This document shows positions 11,438 through 21,331 of a stretch of DNA of 64,000 bases, in pieces. This DNA is from Mercenaria mercenaria (taxonomy: Eukaryota > Mollusca > Bivalvia > Venerida > Veneridae), in NCBI RefSeq assembly GCF_021730395.1, contig NC_069367.1, forward strand, positions 6,756,501 to 6,820,500, in the 5' to 3' direction. The stretch's first letter is position 1. Every line of letters starts with the position of its first letter. The position numbers and the translations under genes are program-made. The notes below the pieces were generated by a model. The model was not told the DNA's origin. It made no database searches and saw only the letters and a list, made by a program, of their open reading frames with translations.

Positions 11438-11649
11438 TTAATCCTTAGCCTGCTGGTGGCAAGTGATTCTGTCTTTGCGACCAGTGCAGACCAAGGTCAG
11501 CCTGCACATCCGTGCAGTTTGATCATGATCTGCACTGGTCGCCATTCAGTCAGTATCTTTTTTGGAAAGCACCCCTTATAACAGTAATTGGTACTGTCCA
11601 AAATGAAAGATGGAAAAGTTAATTATAGAAATTTAGCAGGGTAGGTTAA
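11438..11649 (+). mobile_element. TTAA-type MITE, intact ends
   Basis: Bounded by TTAA at 11,438-11,441 and 11,646-11,649. The ends read CCTTAGCCTGCTG and GCAGGGTAGG. An internal palindrome pairs GCGACCAGTGCAGACCAAGG with GATCATGATCTGCACTGGTCGC. The TTAA duplication points to a piggyBac- or Kolobok-type helper. Confidence 0.8.
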
Positions 11650-12452
11650 AAGTCATTTTCCTGAAGTTATTTGTAGGACAAGTACAAAATGCAGCATTCT
11701 GCAGGACAACTTGCTTTCAAATAAATTTTGGAGCCCTACATGCTTTCCAAAATTTATCTTATAATGAATCATCAATTAATGCAATCATTTTTTCAACTAC
11801 ACAAGAAATCAATCTTGCAAAACTTTTTAAATAAAAGTGTGAAATAATTTTGAGCAACCAACTGTAGCTCTTCACTGTAGAAAAAAAAACTTCCTGTATG
11901 CAAGGCTAAAGCAAGATTTCTCAACATCCACTGCTGTATGAAAGTAAACTAACAGGTTCTTCCTACTCCACGTAGATTTATTTGGAAATCATCTTCAGTC
12001 TATGGAGAGTGGTGAAAAATATGGATTTCGCAATCTATTTTCAGATATATCTTTTAAGGCCTGAAACTTTTAATTACTGTAATGTGTTGTACATTTCTGA
12101 AAGCAGGAGTTTTGTTTTACTGATTTTATGGCCAGTATTTGGTCAAGTTCCCAATAAAAAGTATCTTTTTTCCAAATTGAAAGCAAAAAATTCGGCAGGT
12201 ATGAAAAACTCCGGAAAGTACAACGTAACATGAGTACGAATAATGCTGTAATTGGATATGTTTACTATTCGCCATTTGTTGTACACTGATTGTCCAGGTC
12301 ATCATCGTGGTGATTTCTTACCGCATGCATTTGTTTGATAAAGATCTACTCGCCGGCAATGTCTCCTAATTCAAAGATTAAAAAGCCAGAAAACATAAAG
12401 CCAGTTCACCTTTTATTTAAACAGGCAATATTATCAAATCTTCCCAGTAACG
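11650..12452. other. Intronic sequence, nothing recognised
   Basis: No recognisable gene or repeat. Confidence 0.4.
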
Positions 12453-12655
12453 ATGGTTAGGTGCTTTGGGTTTAACACAGTTTTTCAACAGTATTTCAGT
12501 TATGTAAGTTTTTGTAACAGTAGGCAGTTAACCTTACCAGTGTTCCTGGATTCTGTACCAGTACAAACTTGCTCTCGCAACTGCCAACTTCCCCAATGTC
12601 TTCAATCAATAGAGAACATACAAGTGTACGAAATTCGGATTTGAATCCACTAACA
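12453..12655 (-). mobile_element. Diverged SINE fragment
   Basis: Same body and tail as the SINE at 1,923-2,217 (AACAGTATTTCAGTTATGTA and CCAGTGTTCCTGGATTCTG), but the tRNA-like head is eroded. Confidence 0.7.
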
Positions 12656-13553
12656 TGTTCGGACTAACATATAGGAAATTTTCTAAGTCCGACATCAATT
12701 TCACTAGTCCAAACTTAAACAACATAAAATATCTAATTTTTGCACAACAAAACATTTTTGTTTTACCGACATTTGTGCATGTTTGAAAGAAAAAAAGAAG
12801 ATATATGTTGCCATGTTTTCAAACAATTTTTTCTCAGCTGTACTTAGGTTTCAAACCTGGTTTCCCACCATCAAAATACTTCAAGAAATGCACCATATTA
12901 TTTACTTAGGACATGCTCGATTGGGGATTCCCAGAAGGAGAAAAGGAATCAATTGATGCATCGGAACAGTCTTCGACCGTCTTTCAACAGGTAATGTGAA
13001 CGGCATCGGTTTGCATTTGTGGAAGTTTTTATAAATCTACAGCATGATTTTGTTCTGAGTAACTCATAATCACTCGTTTGGCAGAATTTATTGAACAGTT
13101 TCAATTTGATTCCCTCACAATTCTGACCACCCAAATTGAGCACGATCATATTGTTTCAATAATTAAGAAGCGCTTCTCTATCTGGACGATAATAATTAAG
13201 TAAGTGTTCCTCAAACTGGAGGACGTGTGATGCATTCTTGAACAAAAACCGTTTATTAATGGAGATCGTATGAAATCATGCTATATATACGCGTTTAATT
13301 ACTAGCATGTTTTTTTAATCACACTGCCTGGGAAAAAATTGTAGCCTGGTCGGGCTTCTGTCTGCAGAAAATTGGTAGCTCAAGCTGAAATTCGGTAGCC
13401 ACAGGCTGTTGGACTACTGAGAATTTCCAACACTGACATACAGAGCTCCAGATCAGCTTTTGGTGTAATTGGGTATTTACCCATCACTTTTTATCTGAAT
13501 TGGGTATTGGAAATCTGAATTGGGTAAAAATAATATAATTACCCAGCCTTTTA
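12656..13553. other. Intronic sequence, mostly unrecognised
   Basis: A stretch at 13,342-13,436 (GTAGCCTGGTCGGGC...GAATTTCC) resembles the ends of the element at 17,173-19,323 and may be a distant relative. A GGGTATT/AATTGGGTA motif recurs at 13,468-13,545. Confidence 0.4.
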
Positions 13554-13767
13554 TTAACCCTTAGCCTGCTGCAGGCGAATTTAACAGCCTTTGCAAACAG
13601 CTTGGAACCAGATCAGACGCCGATTAAATCGGCGTCTGATCAGGTTCCAAGCTGTTTGCTACTCTGACAATATTTCTTCCAATTTTGGAGCAAATTGAAT
13701 GAACTTTACAATTTTAGCAGACGACATTTCCAGCAGACGACAATTTATCTAGCATGCTAAAGGTTAA
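13554..13767. mobile_element. TTAA-type MITE with 67-bp central palindrome
   Basis: TTAA lies at both ends (13,554-13,557; 13,764-13,767) with inverted ends CCCTTAGCCTGCT and AGCATGCTAAAGG. Positions 13,593-13,659 form a near-perfect palindrome centred on GACGCCGATTAAATCGGCGTC, with arms starting GCAAACAGCTTGGAACC. The ends resemble those of the 11,438 family while the core differs, so the two probably share a mobilising enzyme. Confidence 0.85.
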
Positions 13768-14794
13768 TTATTAAATGGTGATATTCTACAATTGCTTTGG
13801 GTCTTTTATTAACTGGAAGTATGTGTACCTTTTAGGCTTTTACTGTATTTTTAGAAAGTGCAGGTCTTGTGTTGGCAAAGTGTTCATTTTTGAAAACTAA
13901 TCCAATATATTACCTTTAGATTCTGCATGTTTATTAACAGCATCATTTTTTTTTAAAAAGCAGTTCATGCTGTGAAAGTTTTTGAATTTTGAATTCTTAT
14001 ACAAGTGTTGCAGAACATCAATCTTGCTTCACCGTCAAATCGGAGCCAAGGATTTTTTACTTTCCAAAAATCAATGAAATATCAAACTGGTGATTCTTTA
14101 GCAATTTTAGCTTTTTATGAAAGAATTCTCAATCGGACCTTTAGATCTAGGACAAGCTATTGCAAAAGTTTGACAGGTGGCAATTTGGACTAGTTTCATG
14201 CACGTTTTATAGTCGAAGTCACAGAAATCATATTTTATTCACACATTTTCTTTTGATCTGGCTAAAGAGAAAAGACCTGGAATTTAGATAAACAAACACT
14301 TGTGAGTAATTAATTCCTCTGGTATAGTGACGGCGATTGCTAATTTTAACAACCTTTGAAAAATCTTCAACAATTGTTTCACTGATTTGTTTATTAAAGG
14401 ATTAAAATCATTAAGTAGGTGGTAGTTAAAACAAACTAGTAAGAGCTTTTTCCTTACCCGTAATTTATCAGATAATTGATTGCAAACAGCAACCCATGTG
14501 TCAAGATGTTTATTACATGCGTTACTTCACATAGGTGCATAAAATGCAGACTGCCTATTGGTATAGATTTGAACTGAAGGCATGTTATCTGAACCAATCA
14601 AACTCTAGAAAGGTAATAATTCAAAACAAAGAAATATGTAGAAATAACCGTTTTCGCCACTTGCGATTTTTATGAGCCATTTTTATTGCAAAATTGCCAA
14701 CTGGCTCAAGTGGCGAACGACAGGGTTGGCCCTGGGTACTGTAACATTGATCAATAAACACCTTTGATAATGATGGACATTGTTGTACTATATA
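13768..14794. other. Intronic sequence with a possible transposon end
   Basis: Mostly unrecognised. Near 14,655-14,742, GGCTCAAGTGGCGAACGACA and CAGGGTTGGCCCTG resemble the right end of the element at 6,846-7,866, suggesting a related terminal fragment. Confidence 0.4.
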
Positions 14795-15400
14795 CAGGGT
14801 TCCCATTCACATAAAATTGTACATTTTTCACATATAAATTTCGATCTGAAACGTACAGAAAATTGCTCCGGTACGTATTTTCACGCAACAAAATTGCTGA
14901 CCAGGAAGATGCTAAATTGTTCTAAATAAAAATAATGGCGAACTAACAATGCAATCAATCCATGAGTAGCTGAAAAATGAAATTTTGTGGAATTCCAGTG
15001 TCTATTTTCAGTCATGTCGGGTGTTACTCGAATGGTTCCGTGTAAAATATTTAATGCGCAAGTTATCACTTATCAGTAGAAAATTATAGAGACAATCTAC
15101 CACATGGTAATTTTTGAGTGACGTAATCGATTGCTGTCTGCATATATGCAAGAAAAATGAACCAAACTAAACTAACCGATTTATTTAATAAACAGCGAGG
15201 ACAGGCGATGTCAACAGCCGAGCTGAAAGGTGTTATGTCTGAATCCTTACTATCAAAGACTGTTACGTCAGCAACAAAACTTTTTTGGGAGAAGTCACTT
15301 CTCCCTCAAGCTGATTTAGGGAGAAGTGAGGAGACTTAAGGGAGAAGTGGGAGGACTTTTCCTACCGCAATGCTGTTGAGTGATTTGAAAGGTAGCTGTA
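14795..15400 (+). mobile_element. hAT-like transposon 5' end with first coding exon
   Basis: It begins CAGGGTTCCCATTCACATAA, a CAGGG end typical of hAT elements. An open frame of 60 codons at 15,157-15,339 starts MNQTKLTDLFNKQRG; QTKLTDLF fits the PCNA-interacting (PIP-box) pattern QxxLxxFF closely. Short N-terminal motifs of this kind occur on some transposon-encoded proteins. No transposase core follows, so this is a truncated remnant. The right boundary is uncertain; a candidate CCCTG end with a weak ATATA match lies near 16,175. Confidence 0.5.
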
Positions 15401-16556
15401 TTTTTTTTGGTTCTAGATAAAAAATATTGATGTGATCATTCATTTTCTTAGTTAGATCATTTCCAATACAGTGGTTATTGTTTTATGACAACATTCTGAA
15501 AAAAAGTCGTTTTCAAATTTCAAGCCGATGCTGTAAATGTAACTCGCCGAATTTTAGTTATCTTGTATGACAGTATGAAGTGTTTATTAACACCGAGTCA
15601 CCATGAACAGTATCGTATCTCACTCGAATAAAACTGAAAGTGAACTGTGTCAGTGTGTAAACACTAAACTAGAAATACATATTCAAATCAATTCATCAAT
15701 GGAAGTCAATGTCCCGTAGTAAATACATAACATGTCGTTCTTATACCATAGATAACAAATAATTGTGTACAATATACCAATTAATCGCATGGTTAATCAG
15801 CAGTTTCATTGTTTTTTGCACTCGAACATGTTGACAATTAACGCAAAGTGTCAAGACGTAACTGCGGCGCTAATTGGCTGAACACAACCGGCTTTGGAGT
15901 ATCGGATAATTTGATTCACTTTCACAGTTCTCGGGAAAATCTCGCAAGTACCTAAAGTAGGCGGAGCTTAAATTATGCTATCGGCATGTGTTTGTGTATT
16001 TGACATTCATTATGACACCGTGCAAATTGTCAACAGTCTGCTTAGCAGTAATTAGTGAGTGCGGATATCAAAGAAAATCGGGCGACTTGCATTTCGCTTT
16101 GAGGTTAGATTTGAGCGAAGTTTGAAGTTCCAAAGCGCCTATTTCGCTCAAGTCGCCCGCTCGCGAGAGCCCTGATATACAAACAGCGAGAAGACCACGT
16201 GTCAGTCGGCGCATGGCATGATTGACATCTGTTAGTAGCTAATTAATGTATGACACTCCGCCTGATGCTACACTACCACACAAAGCGGCGTGGAACAATA
16301 TTGAAATTTATAGAAACTTTGTTTGCCAAGGTCAGGACTTTCACATTCGAGAAAATTCCCATTGGGTCAAGCCGACACACTGAGCATTTTAAGTGTGGGT
16401 CAGATACGAGTTTTTCATGGGTCAAAACCTGAACCTTGGATCTACCAAACACCCTAAAAAGTTACTAAAAGTTTCACATTCGCACTCAAGTCCATTGCTA
16501 CAGGATAGCGAAAACGAACAACACACACATATTTTACTCATCTGCAGAAATCCTTA
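15401..16556. other. Intronic sequence with dispersed repeat pieces
   Basis: 15,435-15,500 resembles 20,680-20,755 (CATTTTCTTAGTT...TTCCAA...TATGACAACA), so both are pieces of one dispersed repeat. The block 16,080-16,178 has an internal inverted match (GGGCGACTTGC against GCAAGTCGCCC-like sequence) and ends in AGAGCCCTG, a possible transposon terminus. Confidence 0.4.
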
Positions 16557-17172
16557 CAGGGCTTCCATTAGGATTCAATTTCATGGAGTCAGGACTGCCT
16601 AACATTCAGATTTTGGAGTCCCGCTTATATTTTCTTGGAGTCCTACGTAGTATCACTTTGTACAATGACCTTCAATATCATCATCATTACTATCATCATC
16701 ATATCTAATTGGTTCAAAACAATGTGTAAAGTAACAGAATAAAATGACCACTAGAATGATTAGAAAACATTTTATTTAACAAAGAATATTTTATTGTTTT
16801 ATTATACCTATAACAACAGTCAGCATTTTATTAAAATCAACAGACTTACTGTTGTTCAGCTACAGAACGCAAATCCACTTTAAAAAATCTAAAGTACATT
16901 TTACTTGGAGTAGAATTATGTCAAATTACGTCATTCACCTGGCAATACTCAACCAGTTAACTTTCATCCCACATTAAAGAAAATCAATAAAGGAAAATTT
17001 TGCCGACACCTCCCTTTGAAGCCACGTGCTGGTGTCATCAAAATGTGTCAAAGATTTCAGTTCTTAACAGGAGAAAAATTGAATGTTTTGTTTTTTTTTC
17101 TCTAAAAAATACTGTAAAAATAGGATTTATCATTCACGAAAATTCAAAGTAAGTAGCAAATTTATTACCGAT

Positions 17173-19323
17173 CAGGCCTCGATCTTGACGGTAGCCCGGT
17201 AGCCCGAGACTACCAGTTTTTCAGACGGACTACCGAATTTCCCAAGCTGGGTAGTCCGTCGGGCTACTAAGTTTTCAAACATGTTAATAATAAAAGTGTG
17301 AAATTTCACCGATTTATCTGATGTTTCCTTTTAAATGACAACGATATTTTCGGTCCGCATAACACAGGTCGGCCATTTTTCCGAAATTTAAATCCCTTAA
17401 TTTTCACAATAATTACAAAAAGAACTTCATGAATCTGAAATGTACATCCTAAATACTAGCTTTCGTATATTTATGCATGAATTGATGACTTCAGATTTGC
17501 AATATATAAAGTAACTTTACAAAATTCAGAAATTACATCCCTAAAAATTACCTGGATTGACTGGAATTTACCCGCGAATCTTAAAGATAGCAAAACGTCA
17601 TGCCAGTAATTTTCCATTCCACGAGCACGTGCGACCTATCGTATCGCCGTTACTTAAATGTTTATCGACACGTACACAAAAAACGCGTGTAGTGCATTCA
17701 TTTTTTAATATAATCGCTTCAAATTTTCAGCACCGCTTTAGAAATAATACAGTTTGAATTCTATAACGATTTTAATAAGATGTCGACAGAAATGTAGGCA
17801 AAATTCTATAAAAACGATCGAAGTTTCATACAATTATTTGTAAAATTTCAAACAGCGCGATCTTAATTATTTATTTATTTCTAAAAGTAAATAAATAATA
17901 CATACTATGGTCATAAAATTCAGACTTTTGACAAGAAAGTACAAAAAACAGAATTAAAAAATATTAAATAATGAAAAAGCGGCAGCAATTTAAATACATC
18001 GAGTAAAACGATTTTTGGCAAACAGAGTTCTGCAAGTGCGGATGAATAGGTTACGGGACCTCGTGAACGTAAATAAAAACAATGATTGTTTTAAAATAAA
18101 GCAGTATGATGTCGCTGTGGTTTTTAATAAGTTTAATAAGTAAATGAATCTTTGTACATGTCTTTTTTGACTCGACACTATGTCAGATATTCTTTTCAAA
18201 CAATAATGTAAATTCCTTGAGGGCAAATAGGTCACAGAGGTAGGATATCTACTATTATCGTTTGACACATTTACCTGTCAGTTTATACGGGATATTGCGC
18301 ATCCGCTTTTAAAAAAAATTAAAGAAGAAACTTTTTTACTGATTTCTTCTCAGCAATTTAAAGAACCGAGGCCGTGCGATCAGACAGTGATGTGTCACAT
18401 GGCGCGAAAAGATGACGTAATGCCATGACAATCTCGGGCAACTAAACCCCTTTGATCTCCACTTTAGATGCCATGATACCGACACACTTCTTTTAGCTCT
18501 TTGAGGGGGTTTTAATTGATGATGAAAACAAGGCCAATTACTTGTTTATCAACAGAATAATTACCGATAATTGTTAATGTTTTTTTTCGCTTTAAACAGG
18601 GGTGGGTTGATGATGATTATTGTGTCCACGTCGCCCCGGACTGTGATAACAGGCTACATTTACTTGATCATAATGCAAAAAAAACCCAACAAATACCGAC
18701 CTACCGACCCTACTTTTTTTTGGCCATGCCACCAGAAACACAACATTTTTTTTGGGGGGGGGGGGGGGGGGGGGGGCGGGGGGCTAACCAGGCTGATCCA
18801 TTATTGCAGTTAAATTTGAACAGCTACACTATATTTTAAAGGCCCTGGCTAAAAAGTAAGTTTTAGAAGGGTAGTGCAAATTTGAACCCCACGCCTGGCA
18901 TATAACTAGATACTGGTATAGGTCTTACTTTTTTTCTACAGTTTTCTCCCATAATTTCTGTCTGCTAGTTACTTGAATATTGTAACATGGTTATCCACTT
19001 ACGTTGGCTTAGCCTGCCCATGGATAGTGTGGGTAGGTTTGTTGCCCACCATTTAAATAACTGAATGTTGAATCAAGCATAAACTAAAATACATCATATT
19101 TATAAACAAAATGATTTCGGGCAATTAAAAATGTTTTCTGGCAAATGGTTTTCTTAACTTACTTGCCCGAAAGGACAATTGCTGAAAAAAAAATAAGGTG
19201 AAGACTGTAATATATTTTTCTCTTTTCCAAAACGGGACTACCAGAAACCTGGTTGGGCTACTTGATTTCACAAGTTGGTAGCCCTGCTGGCTACCAGCAA
19301 AAGTAGGTGAAGATCGAGGCCTG
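17173..19323. mobile_element. Nested TIR element, 2.15 kb
   Basis: The ends share CAGGCCTCGATCTT on opposite strands, followed on both sides by GGTAGCC-type sequence. A 5-bp direct repeat CCGAT flanks it (17,168-17,172; 19,324-19,328). It lies wholly inside the element at 16,557-19,843. No transposase frame is seen. It contains the 23-base G run at 18,754. Confidence 0.75.
18754..18783 (+). repeat. Homopolymeric G tract
   Basis: Twenty-three G residues (18,754-18,776), one C, then six more G, directly after a run of eight T. Length is likely polymorphic and error-prone. It could form G-quadruplexes. Confidence 0.9.
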
Positions 19324-20009
19324 CCGATCGAAAAAAATGTTTTAATGGATGTGAAATGTCATTTGCTAGAAGAAAATAGTTACTTGCTGAGGTGTTTTGT
19401 GCTGAAATTATCGATATATTTTCCACAGTTAGTTACATTGTCTTCCGACTTCGGAGCTTGTTTCACCAACTTAATCCAAGCCAAATGCATGTAATGTTTA
19501 ATTGTCGGCAAATAGCGCCTTCTAAACATGTCAATTGATCTGGATCACGGTTTACATTTACAGACGGTCTCTATCAAACACGATGCTTTCACACTAGTCT
19601 CACACTTCAAACACTGCCGGCAGTTTATACGAGGCTGTCAATCGAGAGTTATTTAAACCGCTTTGATTAGTGTCGGGGCGGAGCTAATCACGTCATTCAA
19701 GTGAAGTTACGTCACGGTGTATTGATTTTGTCATCCTTTGAAAATATCGGAAGTCCTTGGTACGCCTCTGACTTTGTGTATTGGCGTACAGATCATAATT
19801 TTTGGCGTATTTTACGCCGGGACGCTGCTTAACGGAAGCCCTGATCCTTAGTTCTATAAACATCATAAATAAAATAACCATTTGAAAGATACATGCCTTT
19901 AAAATACATCTACTTATTGTATTCAAAAACCAGCAAACTATGAAACTGGCCCAGGGCTGACAAATTATAAATAAAAAATTGACAAATTTTGCAACACTTC
20001 TAAACTTAC

Positions 20010-20173
20010 AACAAGCCACTACAGGCTGTGCAGACGTATGAGCCGATGGTCATATTGATGTAAGTTGGACCCCGTTGATGACAGTCAAAACATTGTTTGT
20101 TATGGGCTAATGCTACCATTTCTCGTAGCATTTTTAAGTGTTTTTCGTCTAATTTCTTTTTATTCGACGCCAT
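20010..20173 (-). CDS. AGFG1: AGFG exon 1: start and zinc finger of ArfGAP domain
   Basis: The ATG at 20,173-20,171 opens a frame of 54 codons plus two bases, beginning MASNKKKLDEKHLKMLREM, then CFDCHQRGPTYINMTIGS and YVCTACSGL. This closely follows human AGFG1 (EEKHLKMLRDM, CFDCDQRGPTYVNMTVGSFVC). The four zinc ligands C28, C31, C48 and C51 give C-x2-C-x16-C-x2-C, the ArfGAP zinc finger. The donor TT/GTAAGT at 20,009 splits a leucine codon completed by exon 2. The start is supported by the upstream YY1-like CAAAATGGCGTC around the ATG. AGFG proteins act in clathrin-linked endocytic sorting and are named for the ArfGAP domain plus C-terminal FG/NPF repeats; in a bivalve this role is inferred. 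Confidence 0.95.
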
Positions 20174-20206
20174 TTTGAACCGCCGACTTCCGAATTTTCC
20201 GGAAGT
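20166..20206 (-). promoter_or_regulatory. AGFG core promoter motifs (YY1 and two ETS sites)
   Basis: On the gene strand CAAAATGGCGTC (20,177-20,166) is a YY1-type site overlapping the start codon. Two ETS cores lie in opposite orientation just upstream: CGGAAGT (20,192-20,186 on the minus strand) and CCGGAAGT (20,199-20,206 on the plus strand). This arrangement is typical of TATA-less housekeeping promoters. Function is inferred from motif content. Confidence 0.5.
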
Positions 20207-20370
20207 TACGTTTCGGCAGCTTTAAAACCTGGTAGACGGTACAAAGTATAGTTGAGAAAAATCAATATTTGCTTATTTCCCCTAGATCTAGTCGAAAACA
20301 AAAAAAGAAGACCTGTTTATTTTGGTGATTAACTAGATTCGAGTTATGTACGATTTTAACAGGATATAGA

Positions 20371-20510
20371 GAATAATAGGTTAGTGCCGTAGATGAGTAA
20401 GTTTATCTGGCGAGGTGGAGGAGGTTATCGGGTGAGCCGAAGGCGAACCTGATAACGTCCGGAGCCGAGCCAGATAAACTTTCTCCATCTTAGGCACTAA
20501 CCTATTATTC
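20371..20510. repeat. Long imperfect hairpin, 140 bp
   Basis: The arms GAATAATAGGTTAGTGCC and GGCACTAACCTATTATTC bracket further paired blocks (AAGTTTATCTGGC with GCCAGATAAACTT, GGTTATCGGG with CCTGATAACG). It lies about 200 bp upstream of the AGFG start. It may be a small foldback element or the end of a larger repeat that includes the CRE pair. Confidence 0.75.
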
Positions 20511-20588
20511 TATTTATCTTGTCATTACTTCATTTTCCGATATTTGGCAATTTATTTTACAAAAATAAGTGTGCGACAACCGCTTTAA

Positions 20589-20622
20589 TGACGTCATATT
20601 CGTAATGACGTCACTTATATAA
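20589..20622. promoter_or_regulatory. Twin palindromic CRE motifs with adjacent TATATAA
   Basis: Two full TGACGTCA sites (20,589-20,596 and 20,606-20,613), 17 bp centre to centre, are followed by TTATATAA (20,615-20,622). They sit between AGFG (minus) and the FLYWCH remnant (plus). CREB/ATF binding is inferred. Nearby sequence (20,680-20,755) recurs at 15,435-15,500, so the sites may be repeat-borne. Confidence 0.4.
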
Positions 20623-20771
20623 TGTCGTGATTACCGGCAAAATCGCAATAACTTCTTCGTTTTTGAATAAAAACTCATTATTTGACCACTCATTTTCTTA
20701 GTTCGGACATTTCCAACACAATGATGATGGTTTCGTTGCAAAATTTCTTATGACAACAATATCGACCATAA

Positions 20772-20831
20772 GGTCACATGATCAACTGACCGTATATCAC
20801 TGGTCACATGATCAACTGACGGTATATCAAG
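20772..20831 (+). repeat. Tandem 30-bp duplication
   Basis: GGTCACATGATCAACTGACC begins the first unit and GGTCACATGATCAACTGACG the second. Each is followed by GTATATCA, so the two 30-bp units differ at only a few positions. Confidence 0.85.
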
Positions 20832-21331
20832 AAAGATATACGGCACCCTGATATCGGGTCGAAAATACTGCAAGTGACAGGATAAAGTCTAATACGTATC
20901 AGTTGTTCCAGATTTTAATAACTTTTTTTTTCTAACATTTTATACACCTTTTGTAAAAAAAAAGAGACAAAATATCTAATTTAAGATTTTATCTACATTG
21001 TATCACTGAGTTCAGGACTTGATTTTCAGGAAATATTACCATATATTTATGCTAGTTGTACATCTTTTACTTTTTTTATGAACCCTTTTCTGACAACCCC
21101 AAATGCTTTTATGTAGAAATATTTTTATTTATTGTATCAGAAAGACTTACAAAAATGGGGAATTAAATAAAACCATGCAAACATTTTTTTTTTATTTTAA
21201 CAGGGCTATTTCCGTATTCTAGCTTTATGTATTTCTTAAAAAAAATCCGAAAATGAAAAATCTTACTTAAGGTACTGAATTTATCATTGGTAATATTATG
21301 ATGCTTTTTGTTAATTGATATTTTGTTGCAG

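Larger units (their letters stand above)
16557..19843. mobile_element. hAT-like TIR element, 3.3 kb, containing a nested element
   Basis: The ends are CAGGGCTTCCATTA and, inverted, CAGGGCTTCCGTTA. The direct repeat ATCCTTA flanks it (16,550-16,556 and 19,844-19,850). The right subterminal region holds CACCGTGACGTAACTTCA and GGCGTAAAATACGCC blocks. There is no convincing transposase. After removing the nested insertion (17,173-19,323) about 1.1 kb remains, so it is non-autonomous or internally deleted. It ends about 170 bp inside AGFG intron 1. Confidence 0.7.
1..20173 (-). other. AGFG1: AGFG1/2-type ArfGAP gene, 5' part (gene span)
   Basis: Three exons on the minus strand join in phase to give 173 residues that follow vertebrate AGFG1 (HRB/RIP) from the start methionine through the ArfGAP domain into the linker. 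Intron 1 is about 10.7 kb (9,283-20,009), intron 2 about 3.4 kb (5,780-9,188), and intron 3 is at least 5.5 kb and leaves the window on the left. All three visible splice donors are GT and both visible acceptors are AG. The FG-repeat exons must lie beyond position 1; I found no FDLLSDL-like exon in 1-5,500. All mobile elements listed below in 1-20,009 are therefore intronic. The paralogue (AGFG1 or AGFG2) cannot be settled from the N-terminus. Confidence 0.88.

Noticed and set aside
14795-16178. Complete hAT element with ATATA duplication
   Set aside because: The two ends (CAGGGTTCCC and CAGGGCTCTC) agree over few bases and the duplication is low-complexity, so only the 5' end is claimed.
19693-20019. 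108-codon minus-strand frame touching AGFG exon 1
   Set aside because: It covers the end of a TIR transposon and the start of intron 1; only the last bases overlap the exon and the frame is not used.
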